Assembly: GCF_040214835.1 (NCBI RefSeq)
Contig: NZ_CP157874.1
Span: 58,501 to 122,500, forward strand
Length of the DNA: 64,000 bases
Direction: 5' to 3'
Origin: Pseudomonas asiatica
GTDB lineage: Bacteria; Pseudomonadota; Gammaproteobacteria; Pseudomonadales; Pseudomonadaceae
The translations under genes and the position numbers were made by a program. Below the pieces are notes generated by a model. That model was not told the origin of the DNA and ran no database searches. It worked only from the letters and a program-made list of their open reading frames with translations. Positions 1 to 8,503 of the stretch are shown here, one piece after another; position 1 is the stretch's first letter; each line of letters opens with the position of its first letter.

Positions 1-1016
1 CCGTCTTCGACCTGCACATGACCATCTTCTGGATCTGCGTGATCATCGGCATCGTTGTCTTTGGCGCGATGTTCTGGTCCATGGTCATCCACCGCCGTTC
101 CACCGGCCAGCAGGCTGCGCATTTCCATGAACACACCTGGGTAGAAATCCTCTGGACCGTGGTCCCCTTCCTGATCCTGGTGGCCATGGCCATCCCGGCC
201 ACCAAGACCCTGATCGACATCTACGATGCCAGCGAGTCGGACATCGATATCCAGGTTACCGGCTACCAATGGAAGTGGCACTACAAATACCTGGGCCAGG
301 ACGTGGAGTTCTTCAGCAACCTGGCCACCCCCACCGAGCAGATCCACAACAAGGCACCCAAGGACGAGCACTACCTGCTCGAAGTCGACCAGCCGCTGGT
401 GCTGCCGGTGGGCGCCAAGGTGCGTTTCCTGGTGACTGCTGCCGACGTCATCCACTCCTGGTGGGTGCCGGCTTTCGCGGTCAAGCGTGATGCCATCCCC
501 GGCTTCGTCAACGAAGCCTGGACCCGTATCGAGAAGCCCGGCATCTACCGCGGCCAGTGCACCGAGCTGTGCGGCAAGGACCACGGCTTCATGCCGGTGG
601 TGGTCGAGGTCAAGTCCAAGGCCGACTACGACACCTGGCTGGGCGAGCGCAAGGCCGAAGCTGCCAAGCTCAAGGAGCTGACCAGCAAGGAATGGACCCT
701 GGAGGAGCTGGTGGAACGTGGTGACAAGGTCTACCACACCACCTGCGTGGCCTGTCACCAGGCCGAAGGCCAGGGCCTGCCGCCGATGTTCCCGGCGCTC
801 AAGGGCTCGAAGATCGCCACCGGGCCGAAGGAAGCCCACCTGGGCATCGTCTTCCACGGCAAGCCCGGCACTGCGATGGCCGCGTTCGGCAAGCAGCTCT
901 CGGAAGTCGACATCGCCGCCGTGGTCACCTACGAGCGCAACGCCTGGGGCAACAACAAGGGTGACATGGTCACGCCGAAGGACGTGCTGGCGCTGAAGCA
1001 GGCAGAAGCGCAATGA
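1..1016 (+). CDS. coxB: Cytochrome c oxidase subunit II with fused cytochrome c domain (5'-truncated by window edge)
   Basis: Subunit II takes electrons from cytochrome c through the CuA centre of the aa3-type terminal oxidase in the inner membrane. The frame is open from base 3, so the true start and signal region lie before the window; 337 residues are visible. A membrane helix at the visible start is followed by a second one, then the periplasmic cupredoxin domain with the CuA ligands in CTELCGKDHGFMP. The C-terminal part carries a heme c site, CVACH, near base 745, so this is the caa3-like architecture common in Pseudomonas. It heads the cox cluster, with coxA following after a gap of 43 bases. 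Confidence 0.96.
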   Translation, partial: VFDLHMTIFWICVIIGIVVFGAMFWSMVIHRRSTGQQAAHFHEHTWVEILWTVVPFLILVAMAIPATKTLIDIYDASESDIDIQVTGYQWKWHYKYLGQDVEFFSNLATPTEQIHNKAPKDEHYLLEVDQPLVLPVGAKVRFLVTAADVIHSWWVPAFAVKRDAIPGFVNEAWTRIEKPGIYRGQCTELCGKDHGFMPVVVEVKSKADYDTWLGERKAEAAKLKELTSKEWTLEELVERGDKVYHTTCVACHQAEGQGLPPMFPALKGSKIATGPKEAHLGIVFHGKPGTAMAAFGKQLSEVDIAAVVTYERNAWGNNKGDMVTPKDVLALKQAEAQ

Positions 1017-1059
1017 ACCGGGTTACTCGCGGCAATCAATGGATTGCAGGAGACAGGAC

Positions 1060-2649
1060 ATGAGTGCAGTGATCGACGACCACGCCCACGGCCATGACCA
1101 TGCGCACGGCCCGGCCAAGGGCCTGATGCGCTGGGTGCTGACCACCAACCACAAGGACATCGGCACGATGTACCTGTGGTTCAGCTTCATCATGTTCCTG
1201 CTCGGCGGCTCGTTCGCCATGGTGATCCGCGCCGAGCTGTTCCAGCCCGGCCTGCAGATCGTCCAGCCGGAGTTCTTCAACCAGATGACCACCATGCATG
1301 GCCTGATCATGGTGTTCGGTGCGGTGATGCCGGCCTTCGTCGGCCTGGCCAACTGGATGATCCCGCTGATGATCGGCGCGCCCGACATGGCCCTGCCGCG
1401 GATGAACAACTTCAGCTTCTGGCTGCTGCCGGCGGCTTTCCTGCTGCTGGTCTCGACCCTGTTCAGCCCCGGCGGCGGGCCCAACTTCGGCTGGACCTTC
1501 TATGCCCCGCTGTCCACCACCTACGCGCCGGCCAGCGTCACCTTCTTCATCTTTGCCATCCACCTGATGGGCATCAGCTCGATCATGGGCGCGATCAACG
1601 TGATCGCCACCATCCTCAACCTGCGCGCCCCGGGCATGACCCTGATGAAGATGCCACTGTTCGTCTGGACCTGGCTGATTACCGCATTCCTGCTGATTGC
1701 GGTGATGCCGGTGCTGGCCGGCGTCGTGACCATGATGCTGATGGACATCCACTTCGGTACCAGCTTCTTCAGCGCCGCCGGCGGTGGTGACCCGGTGCTG
1801 TTCCAGCACGTGTTCTGGTTCTTCGGCCACCCCGAGGTGTACATCATGATCCTGCCGGCCTTCGGCGCGGTCAGCTCGATCATCCCGGCGTTCTCGCGCA
1901 AGCCGCTGTTCGGCTACACCTCGATGGTGTACGCCACCGGCGCCATCGCCTTCCTGTCGTTCATCGTCTGGGCCCACCACATGTTCGTGGTCGGTATCCC
2001 CGTGGTCGGCGAGCTGTTCTTCATGTACGCCACCATGCTGATCGCCGTGCCTACCGGGGTGAAGGTGTTCAACTGGGTCAGCACCATGTGGGAAGGCTCG
2101 CTGACCTTCGAAACGCCGATGCTGTTCGCCATCGCCTTTGTCATCCTGTTCACCATCGGCGGTTTCAGCGGGCTGATGCTTGCCATCGCCCCGGCGGACT
2201 TCCAGTACCACGACACCTACTTCGTGGTGGCGCACTTCCACTATGTGCTGGTGCCTGGGGCGATCTTCGGCATCTTCGCCTCGGCCTACTACTGGCTGCC
2301 GAAATGGACCGGCCACATGTACGACGAAACCCTTGGCAAGCTGCACTTCTGGCTATCGTTCGTCGGCATGAACATGGCCTTCTTCCCCATGCACTTCGTG
2401 GGGCTGGCCGGCATGCCACGGCGGATCCCCGACTACAACCTGCAGTTCGCCGACTTCAACATGGTGTCGTCGATCGGCGCGTTCATGTTCGGCGCCACGC
2501 AGATCTTCTTCCTGTTCATCGTCATCAAGTGCATCCGCGGCGGCGCGCCGGCACCGGCCAAGCCATGGGATGGCGCCGAGGGCCTGGAGTGGTCGATCCC
2601 TTCGCCTGCGCCCTACCACACCTTCCAGACGCCACCGGAAGTGAAATAG
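1060..2649 (+). CDS. coxA: Cytochrome c oxidase subunit I
   Basis: Catalytic subunit carrying heme a and the heme a3-CuB oxygen-reducing site; it couples O2 reduction to proton pumping. The 529-residue product is a polytopic membrane protein with the hallmark FGHPEVY (CuB-ligand His at residue 257, with the Tyr cross-link partner) and a WAHHMF His-His pair further on. The N-terminus is His-rich (DDHAHGHDHAHG). The ATG at 1060 is preferred over an in-frame ATG at 1039 because AGGAGA lies 6 bases before it. It sits between coxB and ctaG in one operon. Confidence 0.97.
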   Translation: MSAVIDDHAHGHDHAHGPAKGLMRWVLTTNHKDIGTMYLWFSFIMFLLGGSFAMVIRAELFQPGLQIVQPEFFNQMTTMHGLIMVFGAVMPAFVGLANWMIPLMIGAPDMALPRMNNFSFWLLPAAFLLLVSTLFSPGGGPNFGWTFYAPLSTTYAPASVTFFIFAIHLMGISSIMGAINVIATILNLRAPGMTLMKMPLFVWTWLITAFLLIAVMPVLAGVVTMMLMDIHFGTSFFSAAGGGDPVLFQHVFWFFGHPEVYIMILPAFGAVSSIIPAFSRKPLFGYTSMVYATGAIAFLSFIVWAHHMFVVGIPVVGELFFMYATMLIAVPTGVKVFNWVSTMWEGSLTFETPMLFAIAFVILFTIGGFSGLMLAIAPADFQYHDTYFVVAHFHYVLVPGAIFGIFASAYYWLPKWTGHMYDETLGKLHFWLSFVGMNMAFFPMHFVGLAGMPRRIPDYNLQFADFNMVSSIGAFMFGATQIFFLFIVIKCIRGGAPAPAKPWDGAEGLEWSIPSPAPYHTFQTPPEVK

Positions 2650-2659
2650 GAACCGTGCC

Positions 2660-3226
2660 ATGAACGGCCTTTCGCTGAAACGCCTGGTATTGCGCCTGTT
2701 GATGCTGACGGTGGTGATGTTCGCCTTCGGCTTCGCCCTGGTGCCTATCTATGACGTGATGTGCAAGGCCTTCGGCATCAACGGCAAGACCGGAGGGCAG
2801 TACGAAGGCAGCCAGGTCAGCGACCCGACGCGTTCGGTGCGGGTGCAGTTCATGTCGACCAATGCCAGCGACATGGTCTGGGACTTCTATTCCACCGCCG
2901 ACCAGTTGGAGGTCAACCCGGGTGCGGTGAACCAGATGATCTTCATCGCCCACAACCCGACCGATCGGCCGATGAGTGCGCAAGCCATCCCCAGCATCAC
3001 CCCCGCCGAGGCTGCGGCGTACTTCCACAAGACCGAGTGCTTCTGCTTCACCCAGCAGGTGCTGCAGCCCGGCGAACGCATCGAGATGCCGGTGCGCTTC
3101 ATCGTCGACCGCGACCTGCCGGCCAGCGTGAAGCACCTGACACTGGCCTACACCTTGTTCGACATCACCGCTCGCCACCCGCCGGTCGCGCATGTCGCGG
3201 CCCAGGACGTCCAGGGCGCCCGTTAA
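2660..3226 (+). CDS. ctaG: Cytochrome c oxidase assembly protein CtaG/Cox11
   Basis: CtaG/Cox11 delivers copper to the CuB site of subunit I. The 188-residue product has one N-terminal membrane helix (about residues 8-30) and a periplasmic domain with the copper-binding Cys pair in ECFCFTQQ (Cys 127 and 129). Size and layout match the family. It starts 10 bases after coxA and precedes coxC, the usual Pseudomonas order. Confidence 0.95.
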   Translation: MNGLSLKRLVLRLLMLTVVMFAFGFALVPIYDVMCKAFGINGKTGGQYEGSQVSDPTRSVRVQFMSTNASDMVWDFYSTADQLEVNPGAVNQMIFIAHNPTDRPMSAQAIPSITPAEAAAYFHKTECFCFTQQVLQPGERIEMPVRFIVDRDLPASVKHLTLAYTLFDITARHPPVAHVAAQDVQGAR

Positions 3227-3242
3227 GGGAAGGAGAACAGCA

Positions 3243-4130
3243 ATGGCAAGTCATGAGCACTACTACGTTCCGGCGCAGAGCAAGTGGCCGATCATCGCCA
3301 CCATCGGCATGTTCATCACGGTGTTCGGCCTGGGTACCTGGTTCAACGACATGAAGGCCGGCCACCCCGAGTCGCACGGGCCGCTGATCTTCTTCATCGG
3401 CGCGTTGTTCCTGGCCTACATGCTGTTCGGCTGGTTCGGTTCGGTGGTGCGGGAGAGCCGCGCGGGGCTGTACAGCCCGCAACTGGACCGCTCGTTCCGC
3501 TGGGGCATGAGCTGGTTCATTTTCTCCGAGGTGATGTTCTTCCTGGCCTTCTTCGGTGCGCTGTTCTACGTGCGCGTGCTGGCCGGGCCGTGGCTGGGCG
3601 GTGAAGGGGCCAAGGGTGTTGCGCACATGTTGTGGCCGACCTTCGAATTCACCTGGCCGCTGCTGCACACGCCCGACCCGAAACTGTTCCCGCCGCCCAA
3701 GGAAGTGATCGACCCGTGGCACCTGCCGCTGATCAACACCATCTTGCTGGTCAGCTCCAGCGTGACCATCACCATCGCCCACCATGCCCTGCGTCGCGGC
3801 CACCGTGGCCCGCTGAAATTCTGGATGGCGCTGACCATCGTCCTGGGCGCCAGCTTCATCGCGTTGCAGGCCTACGAGTACCACGAGGCCTATACCAAGC
3901 TGGGGCTGACGCTGGGGTCGGGTATCTACGGCGCGACGTTCTTCATGCTCACCGGCTTCCACGGCGCGCACGTGACCTTGGGCACGATCATCCTGATCGT
4001 GATGTTCGTGCGCATCTTGCGCGGGCATTTCAACCCGGAGAAACACTTTGGTTTCGAGGCGGCCAGTTGGTACTGGCACTTCGTCGATGTGGTGTGGGTG
4101 GGATTGTTCATCTTTGTCTATGTGCTGTGA
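3243..4130 (+). CDS. coxC: Cytochrome c oxidase subunit III
   Basis: Structural, non-catalytic subunit of the aa3 oxidase. The 295-residue product is a polytopic membrane protein with the subunit III pattern, including the conserved Glu-containing YEYHEAY segment and the C-terminal WYWHFVDVVW motif. The ATG at 3243 is chosen over an upstream in-frame ATG at 3192 because GGAAGGAGAA lies just before it and the upstream start would overlap ctaG. A BIME follows the stop codon. Confidence 0.96.
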   Translation: MASHEHYYVPAQSKWPIIATIGMFITVFGLGTWFNDMKAGHPESHGPLIFFIGALFLAYMLFGWFGSVVRESRAGLYSPQLDRSFRWGMSWFIFSEVMFFLAFFGALFYVRVLAGPWLGGEGAKGVAHMLWPTFEFTWPLLHTPDPKLFPPPKEVIDPWHLPLINTILLVSSSVTITIAHHALRRGHRGPLKFWMALTIVLGASFIALQAYEYHEAYTKLGLTLGSGIYGATFFMLTGFHGAHVTLGTIILIVMFVRILRGHFNPEKHFGFEAASWYWHFVDVVWVGLFIFVYVL

Positions 4131-4138
4131 ATAGAGAA

Positions 4139-4216
4139 CCCTGTGGGAGCGGGCGCGCCCGCGAATGCGTCGGTACATTCAACATCGCATTCGCGGGCAT
4201 GCCCGCTCCCACAGGG
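4139..4216. repeat. BIME: inverted pair of REP elements (family A)
   Basis: Two oppositely oriented copies of a REP unit (core CCTGTGGGAGCGGG...CCCGCGAATGCG) separated by about 15 bases. Each half is itself palindromic around GCCCGC. It sits between the convergent ends of coxC and the DUF2909 gene, where it can also fold in transcripts of both strands. Confidence 0.9.
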
Positions 4217-4229
4217 TCAGGTGAAAACT

Positions 4230-4433
4230 TCAGAAAGGGGCATGAGAAACGAGCTGACCGCTGATGAAGCCCCAGGCGACAAGGCCGATGGTGAGGGCCG
4301 CCAGGGTCACTCGCACGGTCAGCGCTTTCAGTAAACGGGTCGAGTTTTCATCGTCCTTGACCAGAAACACCAGGCCGCTGAACAGGCTGGCAATCGTGGC
4401 CAACAGCATCAGGACAATCGCGGCCTTGAGCAT
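4230..4433 (-). CDS. DUF2909 twin-transmembrane protein
   Basis: A 67-residue protein with two predicted membrane helices (about residues 4-24 and 42-60) separated by a short charged stretch, KDDENSTR. Small proteins of this type are found inside cox gene clusters of many gamma-proteobacteria and are annotated as twin transmembrane (DUF2909) proteins; their role is not established. It is encoded opposite to the rest of the cox cluster and diverges from the SURF1 gene. A much longer minus-strand frame reaches to 4973, but its upstream part lies inside the SURF1 gene; the ATG at 4433 gives the family-size product. Confidence 0.85.
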   Translation of the reverse strand: MLKAAIVLMLLATIASLFSGLVFLVKDDENSTRLLKALTVRVTLAALTIGLVAWGFISGQLVSHAPF

Positions 4434-4496
4434 GGCGATACTCCGGGGGGATGCGGTGATGTGGATAAGTATAGCGATCGGCCCGACGAGGCTCCG

Positions 4497-5234
4497 ATGA
4501 GGCCGTTTCGTCCGGGCTGGGTACCAACCCTGGTGGTGCTTGCGCTGCTGCCGGGGCTGATCGCGCTTGGCTGCTGGCAACTCGGCCGTGCCGAGGAAAA
4601 GCGCGTGCTGCTGGCCGCCTATGCCGAGCGGCGGGTCGAAGCGCCCGTGGCCACGGGCCAGCTGACAGCGAACCAGGACAATGCCTTCCGCCGCGTGCAT
4701 CTCTATGGCCGCTTCGACGCCGAGCACAGCCTGCTGCTGGACAACCGCATGCGTGATGGCCAGGCCGGTGTCGAGCTGCTGCAACCCTTCCATGATCAGC
4801 CCAGCGGCGTGTGGCTGCTGGTCAACCGCGGCTGGCTGCCCTGGCCCGACCGCCGCGTGCCGGTGCATTTCGATACCCCTGCCCAGGCGTTGGCGCTGGA
4901 CGCTTCGGTGTATGTCGCGCCTGGCAGCACGTTCCAGCTGCACCCCGACCCTGCAGGCGGCCAATGGCCGCACCTGCTGACTGCCGTGGATGCCGCGCAG
5001 CTATGGCAACAGCTCGATCGCGAAGGCTTCGCCCATGAGCTGCGCCTGGAACCCGGCCCGGCGACCTATCGCCTGGACTGGCCGGTCGTTGCCATGGGCC
5101 CGGAAAAACACCTGGGTTACGCCGTGCAATGGTTTGCCCTGGCAACCACTTTGGTACTGCTCTACCTCTACTTCGGCTGGCACCACAACAAGGAGAAACG
5201 CCATGGCCACCGCCACTCCACTGGAAGTGCCTGA
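4497..5234 (+). CDS. SURF1 family cytochrome oxidase assembly protein
   Basis: SURF1 proteins help insert heme a into oxidase subunit I. The 245-residue product has the family topology: an N-terminal helix (GWVPTLVVLALLPGLIALGCW), a large periplasmic loop, and a C-terminal helix ending in YLYFGWHH. The GCWQLGRAEEK segment after helix 1 and MGPEKHLGYAVQWF before helix 2 are typical. The ATG at 4497 with GAGG upstream is preferred over the in-frame ATG at 4461. The stop overlaps the next gene by 32 bases. Confidence 0.9.
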   Translation: MRPFRPGWVPTLVVLALLPGLIALGCWQLGRAEEKRVLLAAYAERRVEAPVATGQLTANQDNAFRRVHLYGRFDAEHSLLLDNRMRDGQAGVELLQPFHDQPSGVWLLVNRGWLPWPDRRVPVHFDTPAQALALDASVYVAPGSTFQLHPDPAGGQWPHLLTAVDAAQLWQQLDREGFAHELRLEPGPATYRLDWPVVAMGPEKHLGYAVQWFALATTLVLLYLYFGWHHNKEKRHGHRHSTGSA

Positions 5235-5784
5235 ACGTAGCAAACCCAGAGCCCGCGGGCGTTTGCAGCTGCTGCTGATTCTGCTGGTGGTGCTCGGGCC
5301 GATGGTTCTGGCCACCAGCATGTACAAGCTCAAGTTCTGGGTGCCGGACGGCCGCAGCTACCACGGCGTGATGATCGGCAACGGTGAGAGCCTTTCCGAT
5401 CTCGGCGTGGCGGGCCAGGACGAGCGCTGGCAGCTGCTGGTGAGCGCACCCACAGCCTGTGCCGAGGATTGCCAGCGGCTGGTGTACCTGGCCCGGCAGA
5501 TCCAGGTCGGCCTGGGCCGTGATGCCAGCCGTGCCAGCCATGCCCTGACGGCCGCCCAGCCGGCAAGTGCCGACTTCCAGGCGTTGCTCGGCCGCGAATA
5601 CCCACAGTTGCAGCGTTACCCGCTGGATGCGCAACGCTACCTGCAAAAGGTCGGCGAGGCCGGCCCGCAGCTGTGGATCGTCGACCCACACGGCAACCTG
5701 GTGCTGCGCTACGACGCCAAGGTCAACGGCAAGCATGTGCTGGACGACCTGCGCCACCTGCTCAAGCTGTCCAACATCGGCTAG
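5203..5784 (+). CDS. Membrane-anchored SCO/thioredoxin-like protein of the cox assembly cluster
   Basis: A 193-residue protein of no firmly assigned function. It has one N-terminal helix (about residues 22-40) followed by a soluble periplasmic part. Residues 86-90 are CAEDC, a CxxxC arrangement like the copper-binding CPDIC of the SCO1 protein encoded at 7748, and IVDPHGNLVLRY near the C-terminus resembles the SCO segment VDHSGNLAVV. I infer a degenerate SCO-like fold acting in oxidase assembly or thiol handling. The start ATG at 5203 follows AAGGAGAAACGCC and overlaps the SURF1 gene end. Confidence 0.75.
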   Translation: MATATPLEVPERSKPRARGRLQLLLILLVVLGPMVLATSMYKLKFWVPDGRSYHGVMIGNGESLSDLGVAGQDERWQLLVSAPTACAEDCQRLVYLARQIQVGLGRDASRASHALTAAQPASADFQALLGREYPQLQRYPLDAQRYLQKVGEAGPQLWIVDPHGNLVLRYDAKVNGKHVLDDLRHLLKLSNIG

Positions 5785-5793
5785 GAGCCTGCC

Positions 5794-6873
5794 ATGGCCA
5801 GACCCGGATTCCGCCTTGCTGTGTTCGCCACCTTGCTGGCACTGCTGGTCGTCCTGCTCGGTGCCTATACCCGCCTGACCCACGCCGGCCTCGGCTGCCC
5901 GGACTGGCCGGGTTGCTACGGCTTCATCAGCGTGCCCAAGAGCGAAGCGCAGCTGGCTCATGCCGAGCTGCATTTCCCCGAACACCCGGTGGAAGCCGCC
6001 AAGGGCTGGGCCGAGATGGTCCACCGCTATTTCGCCGGCACCCTGGCGATGGTGATCGCCCTGCTCGCCTTGCAGGCGCTGCGCCGGCATGCCCGCGATG
6101 GCCAGCCTTACCGCCTGCCCTTGCTGCTGCTGGGCGTGGTGCTGGCCCAGGCAGCCTTCGGCATGTGGACGGTTACCCTCAAGTTGTGGCCGCAGGTGGT
6201 CACCGCGCATCTACTCGGCGGCTTCACTACCCTGAGTTTGTTGTTCCTGTTGTCCCTGCGTCTGTCCCGGGCCTTTGCGCCCTTGCCAAAGCTGCCATTG
6301 AGCCTGCGCCGGATCGCTGCGCTGGCCTTGCTGGTGGTGATCGGCCAGATCGCCCTGGGCGGCTGGGTCAGTGCCAACTACGCGGCCGTCGCCTGCATCG
6401 ACCTGCCCACCTGCCACGGCCAGTGGTGGCCGGCCGCGGACTTCAGCAACGGGTTCCACCTGACCCAGCACGTCGGGCCCAATTACCTGGGCGGGCAACT
6501 GGACAGTGATGCGCGCACGGCCATCCACATCAGCCACCGCCTGGGCGCATTGCTGGTGACCTGCGTGCTGCTGATGCTCAGCTGGAAGCTGCACCGCTGC
6601 GGCCTCCCTGGCCTGGCGCGGCTGGTGCTGCTGGCGCTGGTGGTGCAAGTCGGCCTGGGCATCAGCAATGTGCTGCTGCACCTGCCGCTGGCCGTGGCCG
6701 TGGCGCACAACGCTGGTGGGGCACTGTTGCTGCTGAGCATGGTGCTGGTGAACTACCGCATCCGCGTGGTCGACAAGGTTCGCGTGGGTGTCGGCCATGG
6801 CTGGCGCCTGCGGCCAGTGGCTGGCGTGGGCATCTCACACCACATGAGGAATGATTCGTGGCGACGCTTCTGA
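5794..6873 (+). CDS. ctaA: Heme A synthase (COX15/CtaA)
   Basis: Oxidises the C8 methyl of heme O to give heme A for the aa3 oxidase. The 359-residue polytopic membrane protein has the conserved start of the family (GAYTRLTHAGLGCPDWPGCYG), the MVHRYFAG heme-ligand region in the first half and the second His region HISHRLGALLV. Cys residues in CIDLPTCHG form the extracytoplasmic pair. It overlaps cyoE by 16 bases, consistent with coupled translation. Confidence 0.94.
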   Translation: MARPGFRLAVFATLLALLVVLLGAYTRLTHAGLGCPDWPGCYGFISVPKSEAQLAHAELHFPEHPVEAAKGWAEMVHRYFAGTLAMVIALLALQALRRHARDGQPYRLPLLLLGVVLAQAAFGMWTVTLKLWPQVVTAHLLGGFTTLSLLFLLSLRLSRAFAPLPKLPLSLRRIAALALLVVIGQIALGGWVSANYAAVACIDLPTCHGQWWPAADFSNGFHLTQHVGPNYLGGQLDSDARTAIHISHRLGALLVTCVLLMLSWKLHRCGLPGLARLVLLALVVQVGLGISNVLLHLPLAVAVAHNAGGALLLLSMVLVNYRIRVVDKVRVGVGHGWRLRPVAGVGISHHMRNDSWRRF

Positions 6874-7751
6874 GCACACAGAGGGCCAGTTGGCGTGATT
6901 ACCTGGAGCTGACCAAGCCCAAGGTGGTGGTGCTGATGCTGATCACCTCGCTGGCGGGCATGTTCCTTGCCACCCGTGCGGGTGTCAGCTGGAGCGTGCT
7001 GCTGTTCGGCAACCTGGGCATTGGCTTTTGTGCAGGCGGCGCGGCGGTGGTCAACCATGTGGTGGACCGGCGCATCGACGCGCTGATGGCGCGTACCCAC
7101 AAGCGGCCGCTGGCCCAGGGCCGGGTCGAGCCGCTGCCGGCGCTGCTGTTCGCCCTGGCGCTGGCGCTACTGGGCATGGCCCTGCTGCTGGTGTTCACCA
7201 ACGCCCTCACTGCCTGGCTGACACTGGCTTCCCTGCTCGGCTATGCGGTGCTCTACACCGGTTTTCTCAAGCGCGCCACGCCGCAGAACATTGTCATCGG
7301 CGGCTTGGCTGGCGCCGCCCCGCCGTTGCTGGGCTGGGTGGCGGTCAGCGGCCATGTCAGCGCCGAGCCCCTGTTGCTGGTGCTGATCATCTTCGCCTGG
7401 ACCCCACCACATTTCTGGGCCTTGGCCATCCACCGCAAGGAGGAATACGCCAAGGCCGATATCCCGATGCTGCCGGTGACCCACGGCGAGCGCTACACCA
7501 AGCTGCATATCCTGCTGTACACCCTGGTATTGCTGGCGGTAAGCCTGCTGCCGTACGCCATCCACATGAGCGGCCCGCTGTACCTGGCCTGCGCCCTGGT
7601 GCTGGGCCTGCGCTTCCTGCAATGGGCCTGGGTGTTGTACCGTGGCAGCCGGCCGCACGCAGCGATCGGCACCTTCAAGTACTCTATCGGCTACCTGTTC
7701 GCGCTGTTCATCGCGTTGCTCCTCGACCACTATCTGTTGCTGAACCTATGA
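6858..7751 (+). CDS. cyoE: Protoheme IX farnesyltransferase (heme O synthase)
   Basis: UbiA-family membrane prenyltransferase converting heme B to heme O, the substrate of CtaA. The 297-residue product has the Asp-rich substrate motif NHVVDRRIDALMARTHKRPL and the second motif region around YAKADIPMLPVTHG, with about nine helices. It uses a GTG start at 6858 with GAGGA about eight bases upstream, inside the end of ctaA. Its stop overlaps the next ATG (ATGA). The gene is the cox-linked CtaB/CyoE copy. Confidence 0.94.
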   Translation: MATLLSTQRASWRDYLELTKPKVVVLMLITSLAGMFLATRAGVSWSVLLFGNLGIGFCAGGAAVVNHVVDRRIDALMARTHKRPLAQGRVEPLPALLFALALALLGMALLLVFTNALTAWLTLASLLGYAVLYTGFLKRATPQNIVIGGLAGAAPPLLGWVAVSGHVSAEPLLLVLIIFAWTPPHFWALAIHRKEEYAKADIPMLPVTHGERYTKLHILLYTLVLLAVSLLPYAIHMSGPLYLACALVLGLRFLQWAWVLYRGSRPHAAIGTFKYSIGYLFALFIALLLDHYLLLNL

Positions 7752-8380
7752 CCCGAACCCAGAAAACCGTCTTCATCCTCGTTGCCCTGGTCGCGTTGAT
7801 CCTGGGCCTGACCGTCAACAAGGTGCTCAATGGCCGCGACCAGCCCAACCCCACCGAGCTGATCGATGCCGGCATCATCCTGCTGCCGCAGAGCCGTACC
7901 GTGGCCGATGTGACCATGACCAACCAGGACGGCCAGCCGGTGCAACTGGATGACCTGAAGGGCAAATGGTCGCTGCTGTTCTTCGGCTACACCTACTGCC
8001 CGGACATCTGCCCGACCACCCTGGCCCAGCTGCGCCAGGTGAAGAGCGAGCTGCCCAAGGAGGCCGTCGACCGGCTGCAGGTGGTGCTGGTGAGCGTTGA
8101 CCCGAACCGCGACACGCCGAACCAGCTGAAGCAGTACCTGGGTTATTTCGACAAGGATTTCGTCGGGGTGGCAGGGTCGATCAAGGATACCCAGAAGCTG
8201 GCCAATGCCTTGAGCATTCCGTTCATTCCGGCCGATACCAGCAAGCCGGGGTATACCGTGGATCACAGCGGCAACCTGGCGGTTGTGGGGCCGGATGGGC
8301 GTCAGCGCGGGTTCATTCGGGCGCCGTTCAACAACCAGAAGCTGGTGGCGCAGTTGCCCGGGCTTGTGAAGCGGGATTGA
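7748..8380 (+). CDS. SCO1/SenC copper chaperone
   Basis: Thioredoxin-fold protein that delivers copper to, or reduces, the CuA site of oxidase subunit II. The 210-residue product has an N-terminal anchor helix (residues 8-24), the copper ligands Cys84 and Cys88 in YCPDICPTT, and the third ligand His in TVDHSGN. The ATGA overlap with cyoE suggests translational coupling. It is the last gene of the oxidase assembly cluster and a BIME follows. Confidence 0.94.
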   Translation: MTRTQKTVFILVALVALILGLTVNKVLNGRDQPNPTELIDAGIILLPQSRTVADVTMTNQDGQPVQLDDLKGKWSLLFFGYTYCPDICPTTLAQLRQVKSELPKEAVDRLQVVLVSVDPNRDTPNQLKQYLGYFDKDFVGVAGSIKDTQKLANALSIPFIPADTSKPGYTVDHSGNLAVVGPDGRQRGFIRAPFNNQKLVAQLPGLVKRD

Positions 8381-8387
8381 GATTTTT

Positions 8388-8491
8388 GGGCCTGCTGCGC
8401 AGGCCTATCGCGACACAAGGCCGCTCCTACAGGGGAATGCGATCCCATGTAGGAGCGGCCTTGCGTCGCGAATGGGCCGCAAAGCGGCCCC
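8388..8491. repeat. BIME: inverted pair of REP elements (family B)
   Basis: Inverted copies of the family B unit (core TAGGAGCGGCCTTGTGTCGC, here with GCGTCGC in one copy), each capped by a small G/C palindrome such as GGGCCGCAAAGCGGCCC. It lies between the convergent ends of the SCO1 gene and metQ. Confidence 0.9.
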
Positions 8492-8503
8492 GGGGGTTTC
8501 GGA

